Origin: Serinus canaria
Taxonomy: Eukaryota; Chordata; Aves; Passeriformes; Fringillidae
Reading direction: 5' to 3'
Assembly: GCF_022539315.1 (NCBI RefSeq)
Contig: NC_066313.1
Location: 27,007,059-27,071,058, forward strand
Length of the DNA: 64,000 nt
The translations under genes and the position numbers were made by a program. The notes below the pieces were generated by a model that was not told the DNA's origin, did not search any database, and saw nothing but the letters and a program-made list of their open reading frames with translations. Numbering within the stretch: position 1 is the first letter of the stretch; each line of letters begins with the position of its first letter. Of this stretch, positions 1 through 15,950 are shown in pieces.

Positions 1-121
1 TTCCGAGCCCCGGGGGGCGGCGCTGGGGACAGCGGCGGGCCCGCCCCCGTTCCCATGGCAGCGGCCGGGCCTCGGCGAGCGGCCGCCGCGGGAGGCGGCA
101 AGAGCGGCTTGCCCCGGCAGG
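1..121 (+). promoter_or_regulatory. LRRC23: CpG-rich promoter / 5' UTR of LRRC23
   Basis: The first 121 bases are very GC- and CpG-rich and run straight into the LRRC23 start codon, as expected for a CpG-island promoter plus 5' UTR. No TATA box is visible, and the transcription start cannot be placed because the window begins here. An earlier ATG in a good context (CCCATGG, position 55) lies in a different frame and opens a Gly/Arg-rich frame that ends at a TGA at 202-204, overlapping LRRC23 exon 1. Confidence 0.6.
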
Positions 122-3100
122 ATGGAGGACGAGGAGGAGAAGGAAGAGGGGGAGGAGAAGGAGGAGGAAGAGGAGAAGGAGGAGGAAGAGGAGAAGGAAG
201 ATGAGGTGAGGAGGAGGCCCTCAGCACCGCTCAGCTGTGGCTGGGCCAGCGCTGGCATTGCGCTCTCTCCTTCTCTCCCAGGAGCCGCCTCCCTGTCCCC
301 TGACGGAGGAACACCTCAAGGAGGGCCTCTCTCTCCTCAGTAAGACCGGCAACGGGCTGGCCCACGCCTATGTGAAGTTTGAAGCCAAAGCCAAGTGAGT
401 GAGCAGTGCCTGACGCGGCAAAATCCCCTTATTCCATGGCCATGGAGCCGCTGTGCCGCAAGCTGGTGACCGGCCGTGCAGGGAAGGAGCACATCCAGGC
501 CCTGCCCTCCAGCCACCGGGATTCCAGTCCGTGCCTCAGCACAGCCTGTCCATCCTCAGCCCTGGCTGGGCACTGCCTCCAGCACGCCAGACACACCTCT
601 GGGAACATCAGTGTCCCCCAAGGCTGAGGGCAGCCTGCCCATCGCTCTGGACTGTCCTCTCCTAGGGGGGCCAGAACAGAGTGACCTCCCTACAGGCACT
701 TTGAGAAATATCCATTGGTATCTGTTCTCCTAACTGCTAACCTTTAAGGCAGGCACCTGTAAGTACACAGTGCCACAATAGCCTTGGGACAGTTTGGAGC
801 CTCAGTCTCCCCAGCAGAGCCACCTAACTAAGGCCCCATTAAGACTGTTTATTTCAGCAGCCTCATAGGGTATCTCAAACACTATTTTTTCCACTAGAAA
901 AGTCCTTCCACACAGTCCTTTGTGCTGACACTATTGTCTCACAGACCCCTCCCCAAAATTTACCCTTTTCTCTGCTCTGGTTGTGCCCTGTCCTGACAGA
1001 TAGAATTCAGTGGGAATAAGTACTCCCTCTGCCAGGAAAGCAGGTACATCTTACCACTGGTCTATGCTTACAGGCCTGTCCCTATCACCTGCCTTTTTCT
1101 TCCTTTTCTCAGCAGGGCTTTCTAGGACAGCAGGGAAGTAGGAGAGGTGGTTGTCCTCCCACCAGTAGTGGCAAGGGGCAGCCCAAAAGATGGTAGTGGG
1201 GAAATATGAGAGATATTTTATTCACAATCACTTTCCCTCAGGGGCCTGACAGACATCAGCCTCATTGAACATTTCATTCACCTGCGGTATGTGGATTTGT
1301 CAAAGAACAAGCTGAAAGATTTGGCCCCCCTGAGCAGCCTAACCCAGCTGCTTTGGCTGAAGGTGGATAGGAATCTGCTCACCAGTGCCAGCATGCAGGA
1401 GCTGCCCTACCTCCAAGTCATCAGCTTTGACCGCAACCGCATCATGGATTTTGAGGGCATTACTCACCCCCTCCTAACCAACCTCAGCCTGAAAGGTGAT
1501 ACAGGCTACCTGTGTCTTGTGGGGACACTCTCTTGGAAAGGTGGGATTAACTTTCTTGTTTCTTCTTCCTCTGGCACTCAGAAAATAAAATCGAGACAGT
1601 GCTGGGCCTGAGTCACGACCATTTGTTCAGCCTGCAAGTCCTGGAGCTGCGAGGAAACAAGATAAACACCACAGCAGGGCTCGGTGTTTCCAAGCTCAAG
1701 AAGCTCTATCTGGTAAGGGATCAGCCAGCCCGGGGAGTGGGACAGAGCTGCTGCACATCCCATCACCTGCAGCCCAGATAGCACAAAGGGAGTGCCCATG
1801 AACGGGAATCTCAGAGGAGTCCATGTTGAGTGCATCAGGTTCTTCCCTCACAGCCTCCTGCAGGAGGGCAGCTTTCCCTTCAGGCAGTGGTGGGCAAGCT
1901 TTGTTTTCTGTGTGCCCTGGGACCACTGGAGATCACTGGGCAAAGCAAAAGCTTTGTTCTTTGGGTGACAAAGGGAGGCAATGCCTCTTCCTCCTCTCTG
2001 ATGAGCCTAATCAAATACTGGTTTAAAGCCAGCACAATTATGTGATTCACACCTACAGCTGCCAAAAAAGAAATTGATTCAATATTGCAGTGAAACTGAG
2101 ATAGGAGAAGCAGTTTCTTAATACCATAAACATTATTTCAAGGAAGCATTTACTCCTAGAGATGCAAGTGAAGAAAGTATGTATGGCTTAGCCCCATGGA
2201 TCACACTGTGCTACAGCTTGCAAAGACTAAACAGATGTCCTGAGTCACTACCTCTTGAAAAGCAATTAAATATGATAAAGGCTTTGAAAAACTATGTGGC
2301 TTCTTTTCATCAAGATTCCCTGGCAGAAAACATTGAGGAAATTGCTTGCTGAGATTGCCTGAAATTTTCTGATGGGAAGCTGGGATTTTATGACTGGAGG
2401 TGCTCCAAGAATGGATGAAGTGGATCAGTCACTAGATACAATACAGAATTTCAAAGCATACCCAGTCACTTTAGTGAGTTATTGCAGGGAAGCAAACAGA
2501 GCAGATCTGCTGAGGGAAGGTTCCTGGCATGACTGAGGGGTTTCTGAGCTGCCTATGTGAAAGAGGAAAGTTGCAAGGGGTGATTGTTAAAACTAGAACA
2601 ACTTACAGGAATCTGTGGGGCTTGAATTTGTCTCCCATGTCTACCTGCCCATTAAATCATTTTGCAGGGAAATCTGCCCCAGTAATGCTTTGGGTTCTAT
2701 GTAGCGACTTTGGTGTTATTTCAGCCTTGGGTAAGTGCAGCTGATTCCTCAAGGACAGGGTTCAAGACAAAGGGTTCAGTTTAAGGAATTGAACCACATT
2801 TGGTTAATGTATGACATAGGCACAGATATGTGCTAGGAAGACTACAAGCTGGCTGCGTGCCATGTGGCATTTTGCATCATTTTTGAGGGTCACAGTAGGG
2901 CTGTGTTAGCTCCTGCTCATGGTGCAGCAGTGGTGGCAAAGCTAACCTGAAAAAGGTGGAGTGTGCAGGAAGGGGAGAGGAAATCATGGACAAGATATGG
3001 TAACTTTGCATGAGAAACAGTGGCATCACATCTGGGTGAAGAACTGGTATCCAAAGGAAGGTGATGGTGTTTGATGTAGGGGAGAAAAATGAAACAACTC

Positions 3101-6100
3101 TGAAAAATATTATTTCTGCGTTGTCCTGCTAGTACTTGCAAGGCTAGAGCTGGTAAAACAATTCACACTGAAGTGATAAAGAAAGTGAGAATGTTGGGAG
3201 GTTACTATTTTGTAAACCAGTGATCAGTGAGCTCCCCAGCCACACCAGCCCACACTTTTCTCTGAGGTACAGTGTCCTAATCCTTCCTGACTGATAAATC
3301 TGCTTATGTGGCCTTCACTAAATATCCAACTTTCCTCTTTTTGTCCTGGTGTTACTCCTTTTACTTGGCCCAGCGGGTCCAGATTCTTCTTTGTGCAGTT
3401 TCTATGAAAATCCTCCTTTTCTACAAAATGTCCGCATTCTGAATGACTCAGCCCTAAAATCTTCTCCTATCCCACCAGTTCAGCCTGTGCCCCTTTTTCA
3501 GTCTCAGGTATTGCCCAGGTCATTGCTTGGATACCTATGAGGAAGAGGAAGCACAACAGCACCTCTCACCCTGTTTTCCATTCAGGTCTCAGCATCCTTA
3601 GCGACGGCAGCCCCAAGCCACGTCGGCAAGGAAAGCCCTGCTCAGCTCCAGGCTGGAGAACGTGGCGGGGAGACAGTAATTACCCGGGATGCTCCAAACT
3701 TGGCCGCACAAGGCAGTGAGCAGCCTGACAGAGCAGAGCATAGGTGCTGGCACTGCGGGGAGCCTCCGCTTGGGCAGGAGACCTCTAGTGGTCTTTTCCA
3801 GCCGAAATCCTACTGTGAAACCAGTACCTGAAATTCAGAGCTTTCATATTTCCCTGCTTCGTTAATCCACATCCCAGTGAAGTGAATGAAATGCAGTGAT
3901 GGGGAATTTTTGAATTTTTCCTGAAGTAAGATACAGCCCAGAAGAGTAGAACTGCTGTGTCCAGTTCTTGGCCCTCAGTTTAGGAAGGACATTGGGATGC
4001 TTGAGTGTGTCCAGAGGAGGCAACAAGGCTGGTGAGGGGCTGGGAACACAAACCCTGTGAGGAATGACTGAGGGAGCTGGGGGTGTTTAGCCTGGAGAAA
4101 AGGAGACTCGGAGGTGACATTATCACTCTGTACAACTCCCTGAAAGGTGATTGTAGTCAGGTGGGGGTCGGTCTCTTTCTCCAGGCAGCAATTGACAGAA
4201 CAAGAGGAGACAGGCTTAAGCAGTGACAAGGGAAATTTAGGTTGGATATTAGGAAGTAGTTTTTTACAGAAAAGGTGATGAAGTTCTGGAACGGTCTCCT
4301 GCCCAAGGAGGTGGTGGAGTCACCATCCCTGGATGGGTTAAGACTGGATGTGGCACTCAGTGCCATGGTTTAGTTTAGATGTTAGGGCATGGGTTGGACT
4401 CGATGATCTTTAAAGTCTCTTCCAACCTAGTCATTCTGTGAATTCTGTGAAGGGACTTCTTGGTCATAGATTTTTCCCCACAAGAGAAGCAGCTACTGGA
4501 AGGTGCCTGGACTACATGGACTGTGTGACTGAGAGGGACTGGTTACTCATCCTTTAAATACATTAATTTTAGGCTCAGGTGTGCTTTTCCCTCCATGCTG
4601 TTGCTCTCTGAGGCTCAGATTTGGCAGATTTGGCCATGGGAAGGGGTGCTTTGCCAGCAGTGGACTGTTCACATGAGGTGGTTTTGTCTCAGACACCAAG
4701 CGATGCTTCAGGAAACACTTTTTCAGCAAGCTTTTGGTCCTTGAATCTGAATCCTGAGAACCCACTTGGCCAAGACCCTGAGTTGCCTGTTCAAGCTTCA
4801 GACAAGGCTGTGTTATGAGTGGTAGGGAGTCTGAAGGATAGAAAGAGATTTAAAGGCCAGAAATAACTGCTGCTCCCTCTCCTGTGTGTCCCCATTTTCC
4901 TTCTCTCTTCCTGCCTCCCTGGTGCTCAGGCCAAGAACACGATTTGCAGCCTTGAAGGCCTTGAGGAGTTTGAGCAGCTGGAGATTCTGCACCTGCGTGA
5001 CAACAAGCTTGAGGCCCTGGATGGATTCTCTGCTAGCATGAGGTGCCTGCAGTACCTCAACCTACGGTGGGTCCTCCCTGCTCTGCGTTGGGACCAGAGA
5101 TCCCTTCAACAGACTGCACTCCCATTTAGCTCTTTGGGATTTTCTAGGGGTTTTTTTGGAAGCTGAAGACCTGGTAAGGATGGGTTGATATTTACCATCC
5201 TTAACTTGTGTTCAGCAGCTGTCTAGGCTGTAACAGCCAGGGCCTTTCCTGGGCTTCTTAGAAAATATCAGCCTCTCTAGTCATTCTTATACCCCGCCTC
5301 AGGCTTTTCATTCCTTGCTGTAAGTCAGTTGGGTCCCTCAAAGCCTGTTCTCTGTGTTCTGCCTGCAAATGCCCTTTAGTTATCAGTGTCTGCCATGCGG
5401 GGCCATGGTGGTGTCACACGGTTCAATGGCTGGCTGAGCACAGAGGAATCCAGAGGAGATGTCCTTTTTGTGCCTCAGTCTGGGGAGCTGCAGACGGATC
5501 TGGATCTTAGGTGACAGATCTGTGGTCTAAGGCCTATGGTACCTCATACTGCTAAGTTTTGCTTTTTCTGTCACGTCCACTTATTGTTCCAAAGGGATTT
5601 CACTACTTGCAGGGGTCTCCTTCCCCTGCTCTCTCTGCTTCCTTTTCTTCAGGAGCAATGGGATCAAAAGCTTTCAGGAGGTTGGAAAACTGCAGGTGCT
5701 GCCCATGCTGCAGGCCCTGGTGCTGATGGACAATCCGTGTGCTCAAGAACCCGATTACCGGCTGCAGGTCCTGTCCTGGCTGCCACAGCTGCAACGCCTC
5801 GACAAGGAAACAGTTGAGGAAGAGGAGCAGGAAGAGGCCGAGAAAATCCGTCAGACAAGGAAGGAAAAAGAAAAGGTGAGAACAACGCAGGGCAGGGACT
5901 AGAGGGAGGTGAAGAGATAGAAAAAGGACCAAGCATGCTGATAAAGCCTCTCCTCCACTATATTACATGAGGAGAAGGGTGAGGGATGTCAATCTCAAGA
6001 GCACAAGAGCCTGAAAAAGAGGCCAGGCATTGCAACCTGGTTGTGGTGGCCAGCATGCCGCCCTGCTGCCAGTCCTGACCCCACTAGCAAAAGAGGGCAG

Positions 6101-6199
6101 TGAACGGGGAAGAGACATTGGGCATGGAGTCATTAAACTTCTCCCTCCTCCCTTCTTCAGGAAATGCAAGAATCTCTTGAGGATACAGTGCCTGAGTGA
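122..6199 (+). CDS. LRRC23: LRRC23, leucine-rich repeat-containing protein 23 (seven coding exons)
   Basis: Coding exons are 122-205, 282-394, 1242-1495, 1582-1712, 4930-5066, 5653-5875 and 6161-6199. All junctions are GT-AG and the frame is unbroken for 326 aa (human protein 343 aa). Exon 1 encodes a Glu/Lys-rich acidic head. Exon 2 carries the family's [18 protein letters not shown] motif. From about residue 70 to 285 there are LRRs of the LxxLxLxxN type ([33 protein letters not shown]), ending in a DNPC cap. A charged helical tail follows ([13 protein letters not shown]), and the last exon adds only 12 residues. LRRC23 is known as a radial spoke 3 component in motile cilia and sperm flagella; that role is taken from family knowledge. 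The C-terminus is shorter and different from mammals. ENO2 follows downstream in the same orientation, as in human. Confidence 0.95.
1713..4929 (+). other. LRRC23: LRRC23 intron 4 (largest intron)
   Basis: This 3.2-kb intron separates LRR exons 4 and 5. Apart from the CR1 copy near its 3' half I see no exon, RNA gene or conserved motif in it. Open frames here are short and not homologous to anything I recognise. Confidence 0.85.
3945..4452 (+). mobile_element. CR1 LINE, 5'-truncated copy, sense
   Basis: The segment has the order of landmarks of an avian CR1 3' end: a GGCAACAAGGCTGGTGAGGGG-like block, TTTAGCCTGGAGAAAAGGAG, GTTGGATATTAGGAAG, AAGGAGGTGGTGGAGTCACC, then GGTTGGACTCGATGATC and the terminal ATTCTGTGAATTCTGTGA repeat. 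It is 5'-truncated and lies in LRRC23 intron 4 on the gene's strand. Start position is approximate. Confidence 0.9.
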
Positions 6200-6488
6200 C
6201 CCGTTTTTAACACCTGTTCCCAGAGGCTGTCAAGATGTAGTGATGCCTTTCCCCGTTTGTGAGGCTGAGAAAGTGGGAGCTGTAGGTACCAGCTTCACCT
6301 CATTTTACCCCTGGAGAAAAGAGGAGTGCTATCCACCCTGGTCCTGGAAGCTACCCTGAGGCACTGCAGTGTTTTTGCAGTCACTGCACTGTGTTCTATT
6401 CTCATTGGGCCTGAGAGGGGAAAGGGGAGAGTTACAGGTCCTGTGGTTCAGTTTGATTCCCAAAAACCCTGCAAGATTTTCTGATTTG

Positions 6489-6494
6489 AATAAA
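6489..6494 (+). terminator. LRRC23: LRRC23 polyadenylation signal AATAAA
   Basis: A canonical AATAAA lies about 290 bp after the LRRC23 stop codon and is the first strong signal downstream. It implies a short 3' UTR (about 6200-6515). The actual cleavage site is inferred. Confidence 0.7.
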
Positions 6495-6519
6495 AATAAT
6501 TAATGAGCCTGGAGTGACT

Positions 6520-9500
6520 GGAATTGTTTATCCTGCACACCCACTCCTATTCCCTGGCTCTCTCACCCTCATCTGTCTACGTCTATCCCTTGCTGCCTGC
6601 CTCTCTCTGTCTCTCCATCCCCTACGTGCTGTTTGCAAAGCTTTGCTAAATCCTGACTCATCGCAGCTCTGGGTCACATGCTGCTGTCCCGGCCCTATCA
6701 GGGGCGTCTCCATCCTGCTGCTGCCGCCACCGTTGGCTTAGAGGACACATCATCTCCCCTTGAGGTCCTGCATCCCTCCTCAGCTTCGTCCTCTCTCCTT
6801 TCTACCAGCACTTTCTCAATTTTTCGTCCACCCCTGCCCTAGGAAGGTAAGTGTCTCCCCCCGGCCAGCACACCCTCCCTGCGTGCATGTTTCTGCTGCC
6901 CACCTTGTGCCCTCCAAACCCCACACGCACTTTGGGGTCCCTGCAGAGAAGGACCACGGTGAGCGGCATTAACAACTCAACTCCCCTCACTTCCTCCCCC
7001 TGCTCCTCCCACCTCTGTCTCCTCACCCCCATCCTTCTGACTTTTCTTTCATATTTTAATTTCAGGTTCTCCCTTCTTCCCAAACCCCCCTCTTTCCCCT
7101 CCCGGCAATCATCATTTCAGACGTGAACGCAGGGAATTGCAGGCGGGGGGGGGGGCAACCAACGAGGATAGGTACTTCTCCCAAGGGCACTGTCAGGAGG
7201 TGCTGCGGGATGGAGCTTTCCCCGAGGGAAGGGTGGTAGTGGGGAGAAGGCAGCGCTCAGTCTGGGCACGGCTGGGGAAAGGATCCAGCCCCAGAGCGGA
7301 CCAGCCTCCCCCCCTCCAGTCCCCCGAGGTGTTGACATAAACACGGGCGCTCAGGGACAGGGGAGGGAGGGAGAAGAGGGGATGTTTTCCTATTTGCACA
7401 GCCCCACACCACAGGGGAGGGGGAGAGCAGGGAGAGGAGGTGACAGGCAGGCGAGCAATAGCTGCATCAGTCACGACACTGCAGCAGTGCGGGCTTCCTG
7501 GGAGCAGTGCCCAGCCCGGGGGAATCGCAGTCGCACACGGGACTGGTGGCGGTGCCTTGGGGGAAAGGTCTCCACCGTGCTGGCCCGGCAGGGAGAGGGA
7601 ATTGCTGCCAGCGTCAGCTCCACAGGACGGCATTGCAGCAGCACCAGCCACCTGGCAGCGTACGCTGCCCAGCCCCTCTTCACGGGGGCTGCACAGCCTC
7701 CTCTCTCTTCCTGGATGTGGTCTGTGGCTTCCCAGCTATGGCTCCATCCCAATCCCTTATCCCAGCTTATCCGCGTTTGACCTCCTTTCAGGCCAGTGCA
7801 GCTGATACCAGGGATTTCAGGGTGGTTCTGTTCAAAAGAGAGTAAATGCAGGGGACACAGGGCAGCAACACAAGTGGAGAAAAGGCTTTAAAGGACTACA
7901 AGGGAGGGAAGATCATGTAGTTGATGGGGTGGGGCAGGCAAGGCTGGATTTGTGCTTGTCATTTGGCTTCCTTCGATCTGGCTCCAAGAGGGGCAGATGG
8001 ATGTGGCCACAGGGATGTAACCAAGGGCTACGTGACCAGATAAGGAGAGAGCCACAGCATCTGGCAGGGGAGCGTTGTCAAAGATGACTTTAAGCGGGGT
8101 CCTGTCCCTCTGTACCCCGTGGAGGCTGTGGAGGCACGGCCAGGACACTGCTGCAAAGGAAGCTCACGGCTGGCTGCGCCGGCACCACTCTGGAGGAAGT
8201 TCCTGTGGCGTGTGCCAGATGGTGTGAGGAGCACTGCCAAAGCGGCTGATGGGGGATCCCAGCCCAGATGGACATGGTGGAGGGCCCTGTGCAGGCTCCA
8301 GAGAGCCCTGGAGTCGCTGACTGTGACTCCCCACACAAGAAGCTCTGGCTGAAACTTCAGAGCAGCAGCAGGATTTCCTCACACCCTTGTGACTTCCACC
8401 CACCTGGGGCGGTGGCGTTGGGCGCTGGCTCCGGCTTCCCCCATCCTACTTCTCAGCTCCCCTTGGTGCTGGGATGTGCTGGTTCAAGTTCATTTTTCCC
8501 TGCCCTGGTGCTGAGGCCCTGTGCTGTCTGTACCCCTGCTCACACGCCATGGTGACATCCTGGCTGGGGCTCTGTGGCTACTCTGGCCTCTGCCAGCCCT
8601 GCTCAGGGCTGAGGGAATAATCTGTGGGAGCCAGGGGAGGACACGAGCCTCATTGCAGCGCCCCAGCATAGCACAGCCCCACAGCCAGGGGAAAGAGAAT
8701 GAGGCATGAGGAGCTGATTTGGAACCCCTGGAGAGCAAACTGCAGCAAGAGAAGCTCTTTCAAACAGCCGTCATTACCCACCAGCATGTTTTCTACTTCA
8801 GGTTTAACCAGGTGCCCCAAAATGCTAGGCTTCCTCAGCCCCCCCTTCCCCCACCCAACAGAGATCCAGCCCAGTCTCGTCTGCTTCCCTGCCTCAGGAG
8901 CAGAGTGAAGGGTTGGCAGCTGGGCCAGGTGCCCCCTCCCTTCAGAGCCCTCTTTGCCACGTCTGAGGCACCGTGGCCTTCTGCAAGATGGCTCCTCAGG
9001 CTGCCAGGCTCCATGCTCCTGCTGCCTTGGCACAGCCTGACCCTGCAGCTCACGGGGACATAGGGACGCTGAGCAGGCACTCAGCTGGGGGGACATGGCT
9101 GGGGTCTGGGACAGCCAGGCTGGGGTCTGGGACAGCCAGGCTGGGATGGCTCTCCTGCCCTGGGCTGGACAGGGACTGGGTTCCCCCCTGGCTGGCTGCC
9201 CCCTGCCCTGCCCATCACGCTCGGCTGGCTCCCATCCCTGCAAAGGGACACAGCAGCCGCTTGCTGTCTGGCTGGCAGGCGCTGTCCTCGCCTCCCGGCA
9301 AGGGGACAGGAGGTGCCAGGAGCTGCTGCCCCGTCCTTGACACCGGAGCCGGAGCCGAGCCGGGGGCACCACCCCGCTGTGCCAGCTGATCCCTCCCTCT
9401 CTGCTGCCTCCCCATCCCTGCCATCCAGGCTTGTGTGGGGCGCTGTGCTGTGATGCAGGGAGAGGCAGAGTGCTCCCAGTTTGTCAGCTGCAGCAGAGGG

Positions 9501-9722
9501 AGAGTAAATTCAAATAGATAGCCAGTTCCTGGAAAAATGCTTGTAGATTCCTGTAGTCTGGGTGAATTTCTACATTTCCTGGGGCAAATAGTTTTAGCCC
9601 AAATTTCTAAGGTCACTTTTCCTTGAATTCCCTTCTGTCTGTCAGTCTAGACATAGAAGGGGTGAGCACCACATCTTGGAGCCTCTCAGAGCTGAACGTA
9701 TCCTGTTCTCTGCTCCCCACAG
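6520..9722. other. LRRC23-ENO2 intergenic region, including unlocated ENO2 upstream sequence
   Basis: No protein-coding gene is supported here. The stretch is moderately GC-rich with pyrimidine-rich runs near 6.5-7.1 kb and a poly-G run at about 7147-7155. The first ENO2 coding exon has only 7 bases between its splice acceptor and the ATG, so a non-coding ENO2 exon 1 and promoter must lie upstream, probably in this region. The most CpG-containing part is about 7.2-7.7 kb. I could not choose a donor site with confidence. Confidence 0.5.
9097..9145. repeat. 21-bp tandem repeat, about 2.3 copies
   Basis: The unit GGCTGGGGTCTGGGACAGCC plus A occurs at 9097-9117 and again without change at 9118-9138, followed by a partial GGCTGGG. 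It lies about 580 bp upstream of the first ENO2 coding exon. No function is implied; it is a likely length polymorphism. Confidence 0.9.
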
Positions 9723-9729
9723 ACTCACC

Positions 9730-15278
<5,549 letters not shown>

Positions 15279-15950
15279 ACGTTGTCCCCAGGGCACAGCC
15301 ATCCTGCTGCTCTTTCCCACCTCACAGACTCTGAACCCCCCTTTCCCTCCACTGCTCCCTTTTTTGCTCTTTCTCCCCACTCTGTCACCTGGTTTCCTCT
15401 CACCTCGAAACCCCTCGAGTTCAGGTGTCCCTGGCTAGATGTACCCAGGTGAAGGATGAGAGAGCGGCCAACGCCCCGTCCCTTGCTGTGGGGTCATGAG
15501 CATTCCTGGACCCAGGCATTGTGTGTCTCTGTTGTTTGTGCAGGGCCACGCCCGGGCCGCTCTGCTGGCGTGCCAGACCATGGGAGCGTGTGCCCGGCGC
15601 GTTCCCTGGTGCCGAAGCATGTGCGGTGACCATCCGTGCGCTGGCCGCCGCGCTCGGGCACTGCCGCGTCCGGCCGGGCGCTGCCCGCGCTCGCTCTCCT
15701 TGTGCATGTGTGTAGGTGTGTGTCCGTGTCCCGGCCTACGGCGTCCCGTGCCCCAGGCTCGGTGTGTCTGCACTGAGCCCTGGCCCCGGCGGTGTCGTGT
15801 TGGGCTGTGCTGTGTTGGGCTGTGCTTGCCGGCAGCTTGGTGTTGAAGTGCACTGCTGTCCCACCCTGGGTGTGCGTGTGCGTGCTGTCAGTCTGTGGCT
15901 CAGCACACAGTACTGCGGGGCAATAGATTAAAGCACATCCGTAAACAAAC
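15279..15950 (+). other. ENO2: ENO2 3' UTR
   Basis: This is the sequence from the ENO2 stop codon to just past an ATTAAA at 15927-15932. The part at about 15540-15830 is unexpectedly CpG-rich and contains GTGT-rich runs and a short duplicated TGTGTTGGGCTGTGC unit near 15800. Longer 3' ends are possible, with ATTAAA at 16103-16108 and AATAAA at 16759-16764. The exact 3' end is not determined. Confidence 0.6.
15927..15932 (+). terminator. ENO2: Candidate ENO2 polyadenylation signal ATTAAA
   Basis: This is the first poly(A) hexamer variant after the ENO2 stop codon, about 650 bp downstream. It is followed within about 60 bp by T- and GT-rich sequence. Alternatives lie at 16103 and 16759, so this is a preferred rather than proven site. 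Confidence 0.5.

Noticed and set aside
7180..7780. Overlapping open frames on both strands upstream of ENO2 as a possible gene
   Set aside because: They are of similar length in several frames, lack homology and have no convincing splice or poly(A) context. They most likely reflect GC-rich promoter-proximal DNA.
9271..9280. GGCGCTGTCC near ENO2 as a REST (RE1) site
   Set aside because: Only the left half of the 21-bp element matches. The second half GGTGCTGAA is absent at the right distance, so it cannot be called.
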